Source: Marinoscillum sp964351625
Lineage (GTDB): Bacteria > Bacteroidota > Bacteroidia > Cytophagales > Cyclobacteriaceae
Reading direction: 5' to 3'
NCBI GenBank assembly: GCA_964351625.1
Contig: CAYGOV010000002.1
Location: 306,339-370,338, forward strand
DNA length: 64,000 nucleotides
This document shows positions 26,476 through 36,155 of the stretch, in pieces. Below the pieces are notes generated by a model. The model had not been told where the DNA came from. It saw only the letters and a list, made by a program, of their open reading frames with translations, and did not search any database. The position numbers were made by a program, and so were the translations under genes. Positions within the stretch are counted from its first letter, which is position 1. Every line of letters starts with the position of its first letter.

Positions 26476-29400
26476 TTATAAGGTGGCGATAAAACTCTTG
26501 TAATTGTATTTGAAATCGGCGAAACTCTTACTTATCAACTTCACTTCTTTATTCAGGTTCTGAAAGTCATTTTCTTTCAGCTTTTTCTCCAAATCTCGTG
26601 ATTTTGCACAAAGTCTTTCTATCCCTAAAGTACCAGCGTTTCCTTTGAGCGTATGAAGTTCTTTGAGCATAAGGTCATATTTACCCAATTTATTCCATTT
26701 CACAATATTTGCTACTTGTGTGGATGCTTCCTTCTCGAAATCCGAAAGTACACTTTTAATCAATTCTTCACCACCATATTTATGTAAGTGGTTCAATGTG
26801 TTTTGATTAATTATTAATTCTTCGGCACTTTCATTGAAAACCTCAGAGTTGACAGTTTTTGCTTCGAAATGAATCCATTTTTTCACAGTATCTATGAGGC
26901 TTTTAGCCTTGATAGGCTTAGGCATATAGTCATCCATTCCTTTGTTTAGAAAATTGGCCCGATCTTCTTCCATGGAGTATGCCGTCATGGCAACTATCGG
27001 TGACAAGTTTTTGATACCGAGTGATTTGATAATTTTGGTAGCCTCTATGCCGTCCATATCTGGCATTTGGACATCCATAAATATTAAATCAAACTTGTAT
27101 TTTTTCACCTTGGCAATTGCTTCTTTCCCGCTAGATGCCTCGATCACTTTGCAACCAGATTTTTTCAGGATGCTTTTAGCTACATTTCTATTGATATTAT
27201 TGTCATCAACCAAAAGAATGTGTGGAATATCTTCTTTAAACTGCTTTACGAATCCTGTATCCTCCTTTTTTTCAGCGCTAGGAGGGCTCGCAACTACTGC
27301 TTGAAAAGTGAACCAAAAAGTACTGCCCAAGCCAGGAGTAGATGCTACACCTATATCTCCACCCATAGACCTAACAAGTTCTTTAGAAATTACCAGGCCA
27401 AGGCCTGTCCCAGAGTAGTTTTTACTAATAGAGCTGTCTATTTGGCTAAAGCTTTTGAAAAGTTTGTCTATATCATTTTGTCTGATTCCAATACCAGAGT
27501 CCTTGATAGATACTTTGAAGGTGAAAAGATCATTTTCATGATTTGCTACCCTTAAACTAATGTTGATATTGCCCTTTTTAGGACTGAATTTAATGGCGTT
27601 GGAAGTGAGATTTGAAAGTACTTGGATTAGGCGTGTCTCATCAGCCGTTACGTATTCGGGTATTTTTTCATCAAGGTGGTAGAACAAAGTATTACCACTC
27701 AAATGTGCCTGTTGAGAATATAGGTCATAGATCTTCTTGAAAGTATCAAAAAGCTTGACAGGGCCCATTCTAAGTTCCATTTTGCCAGCTTCTATCTTAG
27801 ATAGATCAAGTATGTCATTGAGAATATCAAGGAGATTGTCTGAAGATTTTTTGATTGTTCGAATATAATCAGCCTGCTCTTTATTGAGTTTGGTGGAGCC
27901 TATCAAGTCGATCATTCCTATGATTCCATTCATAGGTGTGCGAATCTCATGACTCATATTAGCCAAAAACTGCTCACGGATTTTCAGAGAGCGTTCTGCT
28001 ACTTCTTTCGCTTGCTTCAGTTGAAGGTTAGTTTCTTTGATTCTGGTGAAATCACGTGCTACCCCCTCAATTTCAAATTTGTTCTTGTTCTTTTTGATCA
28101 GGCGTATGTTACTGAGCACCTGAATTTTTTTACCGCTTTTAGTTGTGACTGTACTTTCAAAGTTTGAAACCTGACCTTCTTTGTGTAGAGATCTTAGAAG
28201 GAATGTCATCTTTGATTTTGAAATAAAAAATTCGTTGATGGTTTTGCCCAAAATCTCCTTTTGGTTGTAACCCAGTACTTTTTCTACTGATGGACTCACC
28301 ATCGATACATATCCTTCCATATCGCATCTGAAGTAGATATCCTGGAATGATTCAAAGATGGTTCGGAATTTTTCTTCGTTTTCCTTAAGTGCTATGTCCG
28401 AATGTTTCTTCTCCGTGATGTCATTGGATATAGATGATATTTCTACAACTTCACCTGATTTTGAGTAGATAGGGTTGAGGTAGATATCTCGCCAAACTTG
28501 CTCGCCAGTGGGTTTTTTTTGACTTATTTCGAAATGAATGGCGTTCCCTTGAAAAGCGCTTTGATATTTCTTTTCCCAAAAGTTAATGGATTTCCCATTT
28601 ACACCTTTAGAATCTATAGCTAATAGATTCATTCCCAACTCAGGTTTGAATCCATAATATTTTTCAAAGGAAAGTGCGTAGTTTTTATTGAAGGAAGTAA
28701 AGCCAAATTGCCGATTCAAAGACCAGATTTGGTGAGTACTACTCTCAAAAATTGCATTTATTCTGGCACCTTGATTTTGGATTTTATCTGCATTCTTCTG
28801 TCGTTCCAAGGTGATTGCGAGCTGACCAGCTATAAAGTCCAAAAGCTCCAAGTCTTTGTGATTGTAGGCAGATTGGTCTTCATATGACCAGATGGAGAAA
28901 ACCCCAATGGCATTATTATCTATTCTGATTAACACCCCAAGCCAAATGGAAGGAAGCTTGCCTGATAATTTGATTTTTTTTTGTTCACCTATTTTTTCAA
29001 TGCCATCCCTGTAGATAATCAAAGGTTTTGCTCTTTCAAAAGTATAATCCACGAGTATGCTTTGGACCACATTGGGTTTAGAAGCGGTGGATTTCCTTGT
29101 GTTGTCAATCTGATAAAGAAGCTTGTTTTGCCTATCTTCCTTCAAGGAAATACTCATGCTCCGAACCTTTAAAATCTCATTGAGTTCAGCAAATACTTGC
29201 TCATAGAACTCCTCTGGATTGCTCTGGGTGATAGCTATATTGGCGACTTTGTAATAAAGACTCTGTGCTCGCTCTGCTCTAAATCTCTCGGTTATATCGA
29301 AAAACACACATCTGAATTCTATCGGCGCATCATTTTCGAAAATAGAGGTGAGCTTACCAATCACATAGATATTTTTCCCTGTCTTGGTGGTTAGGACAGT

Positions 29401-29736
29401 TTCGAATCGCTCAAGTTTACTTCCTGCGGTAATTTTTAAAAGATTCTCGAGCGTTGACTTACGATGCTCAGGATGAATTACCTCTACAAATTTCAGTTGA
29501 TCAACTTCATCTTCTCGGTATCCTAGTTTATTGCGCCACGCTTCGTTTACAAATCGAAAATCTCCATTCGGCCGAAAGATCTGAATAAGGTCATTGGATA
29601 AGTCAAAGAGCTCTTTGAGGTGAAAATTGTTTTTATCGCTGAGCTTCTGGTTTTGTTGATTTGAAGTATCAAGCGCACTTTGAAGACGAGCTAGTTCTTC
29701 TTGCAGTGAATTGATATCTTTTTCAATAAGGTCCAT
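26476..29736 (-). CDS. Hybrid sensor histidine kinase (PAS-GAF-PAS-PAS-HisKA-HATPase-REC-HPt)
   Basis: A soluble 1086-residue hybrid kinase from the ATG at 29736; a TTG six codons earlier is less likely. The order is coiled coil, PAS (about 40-150), GAF (about 160-310), two PAS domains (about 325-575), HisKA (FLANMSHEIRTPMNGIIGM), HATPase (N-box LTSNAIKFSP, G1 DSGIGI, G2 GTGLGL), receiver (FDLIFMDVQMPDMDG) and a C-terminal HPt with LHTLKGNAGTLG. No membrane segments are seen, so the signal is cytoplasmic, perhaps redox or ligand-based through PAS/GAF. The fused receiver and HPt allow a full phosphorelay to the response regulator encoded 9 bases downstream. Confidence 0.93.
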   Translation of the reverse strand: MDLIEKDINSLQEELARLQSALDTSNQQNQKLSDKNNFHLKELFDLSNDLIQIFRPNGDFRFVNEAWRNKLGYREDEVDQLKFVEVIHPEHRKSTLENLLKITAGSKLERFETVLTTKTGKNIYVIGKLTSIFENDAPIEFRCVFFDITERFRAERAQSLYYKVANIAITQSNPEEFYEQVFAELNEILKVRSMSISLKEDRQNKLLYQIDNTRKSTASKPNVVQSILVDYTFERAKPLIIYRDGIEKIGEQKKIKLSGKLPSIWLGVLIRIDNNAIGVFSIWSYEDQSAYNHKDLELLDFIAGQLAITLERQKNADKIQNQGARINAIFESSTHQIWSLNRQFGFTSFNKNYALSFEKYYGFKPELGMNLLAIDSKGVNGKSINFWEKKYQSAFQGNAIHFEISQKKPTGEQVWRDIYLNPIYSKSGEVVEISSISNDITEKKHSDIALKENEEKFRTIFESFQDIYFRCDMEGYVSMVSPSVEKVLGYNQKEILGKTINEFFISKSKMTFLLRSLHKEGQVSNFESTVTTKSGKKIQVLSNIRLIKKNKNKFEIEGVARDFTRIKETNLQLKQAKEVAERSLKIREQFLANMSHEIRTPMNGIIGMIDLIGSTKLNKEQADYIRTIKKSSDNLLDILNDILDLSKIEAGKMELRMGPVKLFDTFKKIYDLYSQQAHLSGNTLFYHLDEKIPEYVTADETRLIQVLSNLTSNAIKFSPKKGNINISLRVANHENDLFTFKVSIKDSGIGIRQNDIDKLFKSFSQIDSSISKNYSGTGLGLVISKELVRSMGGDIGVASTPGLGSTFWFTFQAVVASPPSAEKKEDTGFVKQFKEDIPHILLVDDNNINRNVAKSILKKSGCKVIEASSGKEAIAKVKKYKFDLIFMDVQMPDMDGIEATKIIKSLGIKNLSPIVAMTAYSMEEDRANFLNKGMDDYMPKPIKAKSLIDTVKKWIHFEAKTVNSEVFNESAEELIINQNTLNHLHKYGGEELIKSVLSDFEKEASTQVANIVKWNKLGKYDLMLKELHTLKGNAGTLGIERLCAKSRDLEKKLKENDFQNLNKEVKLISKSFADFKYNYKSFIATL

Positions 29737-29776
29737 TTCTTTAAAATTACCCAAATAATGCTACTTTCGGTGCTGG

Positions 29777-30691
29777 ATGGTTTTGAAAAAAAATATTCTT
29801 ATTTCGGTGGTTGGCCCCACAGCAGTTGGAAAGACGGCCATGGCAATTGCCTTAGCAAATCACTTCAATACAGAGATCGTTTCTGCGGATGCTAGGCAGT
29901 TTTATTGTGAAATGAATATCGGGACAGCCAAACCAACAGATCAAGAATTGTCTCAGGCCAATCATCATTTCATTAACAATTTATCCATACATGACAAGTA
30001 TACCGCCGGAATGTATGAGCGGGATGCCCTGAAATTGCTAGAGCAATTGTTTGACAAGAATGATGTGGTGGTTATGGTGGGCGGTTCGGGGCTTTTTGTT
30101 AAGGCACTATGGGAGGGCTTGGATGACATACCTAAAGTGGCACCAGAAATCAGGGATCAATTGAACAAGGAGTTTCAGGAAAATGGGATAGATGATTTGC
30201 TAATAGAGCTTAAACTCAGTGATCCTACATGCTTCGAAGAGATTGACCGAGCGAACCATCAGCGTGTGATTCGTGCTTTGGAAGTAGTAAGAGGAACTGG
30301 TAAACCTTTTTCGAGCTATAAAGAAGGGAAGAAGGCTGACAGACCTTTCGAGATTGTAAAGATAGGACTGAACATGGAGCGCGAGCTGCTGTTTGAGCGC
30401 ATAGATACTAGAATGGACGAAATGGTCCAGTCAGGATTGTTCGAAGAAGCCAAAGCATTACAGCCATTTCAAGATTTGAATGCCTTGCAGACGGTAGGAT
30501 ACTCTGAGATTTACGGGTATTACAATAAGGAATATGATAGAGAGGAGGCCATTCGACTCTTAAAAAGAAATAGTCGCCGATATGCCAAGCGCCAATTGAC
30601 GTGGTTTACCAGAGATGAGGAAGTAAAATGGTATCGGCCAGATGACCTTCAGCAGATCATCCGGCTAGTACAAGGTCGTTTAGATACTTAG
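29777..30691 (+). CDS. miaA: tRNA dimethylallyltransferase
   Basis: A 304-residue enzyme that adds a dimethylallyl group to A37 of tRNAs reading U-starting codons. The P-loop is VVGPTAVGKTAMAI, followed by VSADARQFYCEMNIGTAKP; the usual SADSRQ is present as SADARQ. The region DRANHQRVIRALEV and the C-terminal QTVGYSEIYGYYN, then RYAKRQLTWFTRD are typical. It diverges from the hybrid kinase gene with a 40-base spacer. Its 3' end overlaps that of pfkA by 12 bases. Confidence 0.96.
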   Translation: MVLKKNILISVVGPTAVGKTAMAIALANHFNTEIVSADARQFYCEMNIGTAKPTDQELSQANHHFINNLSIHDKYTAGMYERDALKLLEQLFDKNDVVVMVGGSGLFVKALWEGLDDIPKVAPEIRDQLNKEFQENGIDDLLIELKLSDPTCFEEIDRANHQRVIRALEVVRGTGKPFSSYKEGKKADRPFEIVKIGLNMERELLFERIDTRMDEMVQSGLFEEAKALQPFQDLNALQTVGYSEIYGYYNKEYDREEAIRLLKRNSRRYAKRQLTWFTRDEEVKWYRPDDLQQIIRLVQGRLDT

Positions 30692-31651
30692 CACTTTTAC
30701 CAATCTCATCAGTTCTTGATTAATTGGTTTGGCTTTGGAGATAGCCAACTTGAAGCTTGTAAAAGTAATTTTATCATTCACCACGCCCACCATGCAGTTT
30801 TTCTCACCGTTGATCAGACCTTCTACTGCAGCCATTCCAAGTCTTGATGACAATATTCTGTCATAAGAAGTGGGAGACCCACCTCTTTGGATGTGACCTA
30901 GTGTTGATACTCTGATATCTAAACCTGGTAGTTCTTTTGCCACTTTACTTGCTACCTCAATCGCATCACCTTGCTCGCCTCCTTCTGCTACAATTACGAT
31001 AGAAGAAGTTTTCTGATTGTCTCTCCCGTCACGGAGGGTGTTGATCACGTCTTGAATGTTGGTAGAAGTCTCTGGCACCATTACTAGCTCAGCACCACCA
31101 CCAATACCACTTTGAATGGCGATATAACCCGAGTGACGTCCCATTACTTCAATGAAAAACACACGGTCATGCGAATTGGCTGTATCCCTGATCTTATCAA
31201 TAGCATCCAAAGCAGTATTTACTGCAGTATCAAAACCTATCGTGTAATCAGATCCATAAAGGTCATTGTCGATTGTACCAGGAGCACCTACAATTGGAAT
31301 ACCGTATTCTTCAAAAAAAATATTAGCTCCAGTGAAAGTGCCATCACCACCAATAGCGACTAGGCCTTCAATGCCACGTTTTGTTAATTGCTCGTATGCT
31401 TTGGCACGACCTTCTTTGGTCATGAAACCTTTAGATCTTGCCGACTTTAATATAGTACCTCCGCGCTGCACTATATTGCTTACAGAGTAAGACTTCATTT
31501 TATAAATATCCCCGTCAATCATGCCATTGTATCCGTATTTGATACCATAAACATCCAGACCAAGGTATAAGCCAGTTCTAACAACTGAACGAATGCAGGC
31601 ATTCATTCCTGGTGCGTCACCACCCGATGTAAAAACACCAATACTCTTCAT
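30680..31651 (-). CDS. pfkA: ATP-dependent 6-phosphofructokinase
   Basis: A 323-residue enzyme that phosphorylates fructose 6-phosphate in glycolysis. The start MKSIGVFTSGGDAPGMNACI, the nucleotide loop AIGGDGTFTGA and the catalytic GTIDNDLYGSDYTIGFDTA are present. The later EVMGRHSGYIA and TLGHIQRGGSPTSYDR bind substrate and effectors. The Gly in GGDGT favours ATP over pyrophosphate as donor. The gene is transcribed alone, converging on miaA with a 12-base overlap of coding ends. Confidence 0.96.
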   Translation of the reverse strand: MKSIGVFTSGGDAPGMNACIRSVVRTGLYLGLDVYGIKYGYNGMIDGDIYKMKSYSVSNIVQRGGTILKSARSKGFMTKEGRAKAYEQLTKRGIEGLVAIGGDGTFTGANIFFEEYGIPIVGAPGTIDNDLYGSDYTIGFDTAVNTALDAIDKIRDTANSHDRVFFIEVMGRHSGYIAIQSGIGGGAELVMVPETSTNIQDVINTLRDGRDNQKTSSIVIVAEGGEQGDAIEVASKVAKELPGLDIRVSTLGHIQRGGSPTSYDRILSSRLGMAAVEGLINGEKNCMVGVVNDKITFTSFKLAISKAKPINQELMRLVKVLSI

Positions 31652-31781
31652 AGCTTTAGTTTCAATAATGTAAGTTGGGGCGAAGTTCGATTATTTAACC
31701 TTTGGGCGCTCAATATTAATGAAAATTATACGACCATTGAAGAATGAAAAATTTTAATTTGGTCGGTATCGATTGCATCTA

Positions 31782-32852
31782 ATGAATATTCCATTTTTTG
31801 ACCTGAACAGACAAAATAAATCGCTTGAAGCGGAAATATATCAGGCAATTAATGAAGTTCAATCCAGCGGGACATTCATTTTGGGACCAAAGGTAGCAGC
31901 ATTTGAAGAGGCATTCGCCGATTACCTAGGTGTAGAACATTGTATTACTTGTGGCAATGGGACTGATGCTTTGGAGTTGTCTCTAGAAGCATTAGGTATA
32001 AAAGTTGGTGATGAAGTGCTTGTGCCTTCATTTGGGTGGATTTCTCCTTATATGGCTGTGAAAAGATGTGGAGCGAAACCTGTTTTGGTGGAAGTGGATC
32101 CCATTTCTGGTAATATACTTTCAGAAGATATTTCAAAGAATATATCACCGCGGAGTAAAGCTGTTATTGCTATTCATCTTTATGGCCATCCATGTGATAT
32201 TCAGTCTATAAAATCATTGTGCGAGGCAAATAACCTCTATTTAGTGGAAGACTGTGCACAAGCTCATGGGGCAGGAGTCAATGGTCAGAAATGTTGTTCT
32301 TTTGGCGATATGGCCATATTTAGCTTTTATCCCACCAAAAATCTCGGTGCTTGGGGAGATGGTGGTGCAGTTGTTACTAATAATGAAGAATTAGCAAGTA
32401 AGATTAGAAGTCTTCGCCAATATGGTAACCAAGGCGACCAATTTGTAGGAATTGGCAGGAACAGTAGGTTGGATGAAATTCAAGCAGCTATTCTGCTTGT
32501 AAAGCTGAAATATTTGGATAAATGGAATGAACGTCGGATTTCTATTGCGCAACGATATCAAGAGATAACTGGGTTCTCGAAAAGTGAGAATGATCTTTTC
32601 AGCGTATATCATCAGTTTACCCTAACAGTCTCTGGTCGGACAGAATTTCAAGCCCAAATGTTGGAAAGAGGAGTTGGTACGATGATACATTATCCATTTG
32701 TAGTTTCGAGTACTGAAGCCGATAGAAGTCTTACCAACGCACAGACACTTGCAGACACAATCGTTTCATTGCCAATTTTTCCAGAACTGATGGATGAAGA
32801 AATCTTTTACATTTGCCAACAACTAGACGCATTAAGAAAACACATCCTATGA
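31782..32852 (+). CDS. DegT/DnrJ/EryC1/StrS nucleotide-sugar aminotransferase
   Basis: A PLP enzyme of 356 residues that aminates a keto-nucleotide-sugar, giving an amino sugar for surface glycan. The family motifs are FFDLNRQNKSLEAEI, TCGNGTDALELSLEALGI, VEDCAQAHGAG and the PLP-Lys region FSFYPTKNLGAWGDGGAVV. It resembles QdtB/FdtB- and WlbE-type enzymes, which make 3-amino sugars, but the exact sugar cannot be told. The ATG at 31782 is chosen (MNIPFFDL); a TTG nine bases earlier is less likely. Its stop overlaps the next gene's ATG (ATGA). It opens the glycan locus. Confidence 0.88.
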   Translation: MNIPFFDLNRQNKSLEAEIYQAINEVQSSGTFILGPKVAAFEEAFADYLGVEHCITCGNGTDALELSLEALGIKVGDEVLVPSFGWISPYMAVKRCGAKPVLVEVDPISGNILSEDISKNISPRSKAVIAIHLYGHPCDIQSIKSLCEANNLYLVEDCAQAHGAGVNGQKCCSFGDMAIFSFYPTKNLGAWGDGGAVVTNNEELASKIRSLRQYGNQGDQFVGIGRNSRLDEIQAAILLVKLKYLDKWNERRISIAQRYQEITGFSKSENDLFSVYHQFTLTVSGRTEFQAQMLERGVGTMIHYPFVVSSTEADRSLTNAQTLADTIVSLPIFPELMDEEIFYICQQLDALRKHIL

Positions 32853-35263
32853 ATCTCCTCAAGCGAGCTCTGTACCATTTTGTTCCTTTGGCAATATTTT
32901 TTGTAGTAGCAAGTGTGTTTTTTAGTCCGCTCTATACAGGGAAAATACTCGTTCAGAGTGATAATATTCAATTGACGGGTGTCAATAAGGAAGTAGCAGA
33001 TTATCAAGAAAAGGGTGAAGATATCTTCTGGAATTCGAAAGAGTTTTCTGGCGTTCCCTTACAGAAAAGTTCTTCATATAACCTATTTGGATTTGTTAAT
33101 AGATTGATGCTTTCAGGTAGCATCATTCCAAAACCAGTCATAATGGCCATGTATCTCTTTTTGGGGATGTACTTGCTATTTCAGGTGTTTGGTGTATCAC
33201 GTTGGTTATCCACTTTGGGGGGATTTGCCTTTAGTTTTTCTACTTTCAACATTATAAGCATAGAAGTTGGCCATGATAACAAAGTGCTTGCGATGGCGCT
33301 AATGGCACCAGTATTGGCTGGAATTATCTATGCCTACAGGGGGGAGCTATTGAAAGGGAGTTTAATAACTGTTTTGGCGGCAGGTTTTCAATTGTATTTC
33401 GGTCATATCCAGATCACTTATTATTCCTTGATGATGGTTCTGGGATATCTTTTAATAGTGGTTTATCAAACTGTAAGGAGTAAAAAATGGAATGAATTTT
33501 TAAAGATTTCGGGTGTGCTCGTTGTGGCTACCATCGTAGCATTTGGCTGTAATTTTACCAAGTTGGCTTCTACCTTAGAGTACAAAGATTACTCTACTCG
33601 TGGTGGTTCGGAATTGACTAAAGATCAAAGTCCCAATGTAAGTAGCGACGGATTGGATAAAGACTATGCGCTTAGCTGGAGTAGTGGCAAATCAGAAATA
33701 TTGACTTTAGTGTTTCCGTATTTTCATGGAGGAGCTTCTTCAGAGAAATTATCTCAAGATTCAGAGGTCTATAAGGCACTCGCTTCTCGAGGTGTAGATA
33801 GAGCGGCAAGTCAAAACCTGATAAATAATATTCCACTATACTGGGGAACACAACCTTTTACTGGAGGTCCTATCTATTTTGGAGCCGTTATTTTCTTCCT
33901 TTTCATACTATCGCTTTTGGTTATTGATGGGCCTTTAAAATGGTGGGCGATTGGCTTAACACTGATTTCACTCTTGCTTTCGATGGGTAAGAATTTGGAA
34001 TGGTTTACCGATATTTTCTTCTACTATGTGCCCCTTTATAATAAGTTTCGGTCTGTTACCATGATCCTTTCTATTGCACAATTGATTGTGCCATTTATGG
34101 GTATTTTGATGTTGGACAAGATCATGAAGAGGGAGATTGCCAATGAGCGACTTGCACCTAAATTACTGCAGGCAGCTGCTGCTATTGTTGGTTTAGGGTT
34201 GTTTTTGGTATTCTTCAAGAATTCTTTTTTTGATTTTAGAGGTCAAAATGATGCAGCCTATGGTTTTCCTCAGTGGCTGCTTGACGCTCTAGTTGCCGAC
34301 AGGAAGAGTTTATACACAACAGACATTATTCGTTCCATCGTTTTCGTTGGCTTGGCGGCTGGAGCACTTTGGTTATATCTCAAAAACATTATCAAACCTG
34401 CGCACACCGTGATTGCCATAGCCTTGTTTACACTTGTGGATCTGTGGGCTGTGAACAAGCGATATCTAGGTGAAGATGACTTTCAAACTAAAAGAAGAAC
34501 CAATCAGACCCAGTTTCAACCAACACAAGCTGATCAGCAAATATTACAGGATAATAGCCACTATAGAGTATTTAATCTGGCAGCACAAAATCCATTTAGT
34601 GATGGGATTACTTCTTACTACCACTACTCTGTATTGGGATATAGCGCCATCAAAATGCAGCGCTACCAAGAGATTATTGATAAATACTTCCGAGAAGTCA
34701 ATTATAATATTCTAGGTATGCTCAATGCGAAATATCTTATAGTGAAGGGTCAAAACGGACCACAAGCTCAGAGAAATCCAAGTGCTTTGGGCAATGCATG
34801 GCTTGTTAAGGAATTAAAGGAAGTTGCAAATGCAGATGATGAAATAGGGGCAATTGGTTCTATTGATTTGTCAAATGAAGTAGTTTATGATAAGAGATTT
34901 GGTGAACAGGTAGCAGGAACAAGTTTTACTGGTAATGGAACGATTTCTTTGAGTAATTATCATCCTGAGAAGATGACCTACTCCTTTTCATCGGATGAAT
35001 CTCAATTTGCAGTATTCTCAGAGATGTTTTATGATCCAGGTTGGAATGCATATATCGACGGTGAGTCAATTAACCACATACGCGTGGATTATGTTTTAAG
35101 AGGGTTAGAGATACCTGCCGGTAATCATGAAGTGGTTTTTAAGTATGAGCCAAGGTCGATTAGCCTAGGTACATATGTTATTTTGTTTTCCTCATTTCTA
35201 TTATTGGTATTTATGGGTTTAATTCTATTTACTTCATTAAAGAAAACCTCAGAAGAGAATTGA
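32849..35263 (+). CDS. YfhO-family polytopic membrane protein
   Basis: An 804-residue integral membrane protein from the ATG at 32849, which overlaps the upstream stop. It has about 12 or more membrane helices. An early loop holds KILVQSDNIQLTGVNKE, like the first periplasmic loop of GT-C fold glycosyltransferases, and a large C-terminal soluble domain (FSEMFYDPGWNAYIDGE) is typical of YfhO. YfhO proteins are thought to transfer sugars from a lipid carrier to a surface polymer. A role in decorating the glycan made here is likely but inferred. Confidence 0.82.
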   Translation: MNLLKRALYHFVPLAIFFVVASVFFSPLYTGKILVQSDNIQLTGVNKEVADYQEKGEDIFWNSKEFSGVPLQKSSSYNLFGFVNRLMLSGSIIPKPVIMAMYLFLGMYLLFQVFGVSRWLSTLGGFAFSFSTFNIISIEVGHDNKVLAMALMAPVLAGIIYAYRGELLKGSLITVLAAGFQLYFGHIQITYYSLMMVLGYLLIVVYQTVRSKKWNEFLKISGVLVVATIVAFGCNFTKLASTLEYKDYSTRGGSELTKDQSPNVSSDGLDKDYALSWSSGKSEILTLVFPYFHGGASSEKLSQDSEVYKALASRGVDRAASQNLINNIPLYWGTQPFTGGPIYFGAVIFFLFILSLLVIDGPLKWWAIGLTLISLLLSMGKNLEWFTDIFFYYVPLYNKFRSVTMILSIAQLIVPFMGILMLDKIMKREIANERLAPKLLQAAAAIVGLGLFLVFFKNSFFDFRGQNDAAYGFPQWLLDALVADRKSLYTTDIIRSIVFVGLAAGALWLYLKNIIKPAHTVIAIALFTLVDLWAVNKRYLGEDDFQTKRRTNQTQFQPTQADQQILQDNSHYRVFNLAAQNPFSDGITSYYHYSVLGYSAIKMQRYQEIIDKYFREVNYNILGMLNAKYLIVKGQNGPQAQRNPSALGNAWLVKELKEVANADDEIGAIGSIDLSNEVVYDKRFGEQVAGTSFTGNGTISLSNYHPEKMTYSFSSDESQFAVFSEMFYDPGWNAYIDGESINHIRVDYVLRGLEIPAGNHEVVFKYEPRSISLGTYVILFSSFLLLVFMGLILFTSLKKTSEEN

Positions 35264-35266
35264 ATA

Positions 35267-36082
35267 ATGAAAGGCAAATACCTCCTCAGAGTTTTATTTA
35301 AAGATTTTTTTGAGTTGACTAGAAGTAAGGCAAGTCGTGGATTCCTCCACGTATGCTTGAAAATTGGAGATATGAAGCGTTTCAAAGAAGGAAGATTAAA
35401 TCTTGGAAATCGCCAAATACGGTTTACTGACAATTGGTCTCTTATCTGGCAATATTTTGAAATCTATTCTAAGAGATACTATTATTTCCAGACTGATAAG
35501 AGCAAACCGGTGATTTTTGATTGTGGAGCCAATATTGGGTTGGCCACTTTGTTTTTTCTAGATAATTACTCTCATCCTGAGATTTACGCTTTTGAACCAG
35601 ATCCGAAGATTGCTTCCATTTTTAAGGAAAATTTAAAGAACAAGAGTGGAGTTCATTTCATTGAAAAAGCAGTTTGGATTCATTCTAATGGTATCAAAAT
35701 GGTGCAAGAGGGTTCTGATGGTGGATTTTTGTCGGAAGATCAAGGGAACTTGCAAGTTGAGACTATTCGTCTGCGTGATGAATTACGAAAGCATGAAGAA
35801 ATAGATTTATTAAAGATTGACATTGAAGGGGCAGAGCACGAAGTGATTGAAGATTGCCAATCAGAGCTTCATCGAGTCAAGAATATTTTTCTTGAATATC
35901 ATAGCGTGAAAGGAAAAAACCAAAGCCTTTCGAGATTATTAAGCTATCTCGAAATGAATGGATTTGAATACTATATTATTAATGAAGATCGGTATCACAC
36001 TAGTCCTTTGTCAAGAGAAGTCAATTTCAAATCGAAACCATTTGATCTGCAGCTTAATATCTTCGCTAATCGAAGAAACTAG
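35267..36082 (+). CDS. FkbM family methyltransferase
   Basis: A 271-residue SAM-dependent methyltransferase. Motif I is VIFDCGANIGLATLFFLDNY, followed by the acidic YAFEPDP and, later, DLLKIDIEGAEHEVI and VKNIFLEYHS, all typical of the FkbM family. In glycan loci these usually O-methylate sugar hydroxyls. It begins 3 bases after the YfhO gene, so it is in the same transcript. The Asp/Glu content around the SAM site is complete, suggesting activity. Confidence 0.85.
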   Translation: MKGKYLLRVLFKDFFELTRSKASRGFLHVCLKIGDMKRFKEGRLNLGNRQIRFTDNWSLIWQYFEIYSKRYYYFQTDKSKPVIFDCGANIGLATLFFLDNYSHPEIYAFEPDPKIASIFKENLKNKSGVHFIEKAVWIHSNGIKMVQEGSDGGFLSEDQGNLQVETIRLRDELRKHEEIDLLKIDIEGAEHEVIEDCQSELHRVKNIFLEYHSVKGKNQSLSRLLSYLEMNGFEYYIINEDRYHTSPLSREVNFKSKPFDLQLNIFANRRN

Positions 36083-36155
36083 TCTTTTGAACCTAAGAGA
36101 AGAATAAAATAGTTTTCATTCATTTTAGAATTGTTCGAGGTTACTTATTTATTTA

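Noticed and set aside
26942..27304. 120-codon plus-strand open frame inside the hybrid kinase gene
   Set aside because: It lies antisense to the receiver and ATPase domains, whose motifs are intact in the other strand; no start context or motif supports it.
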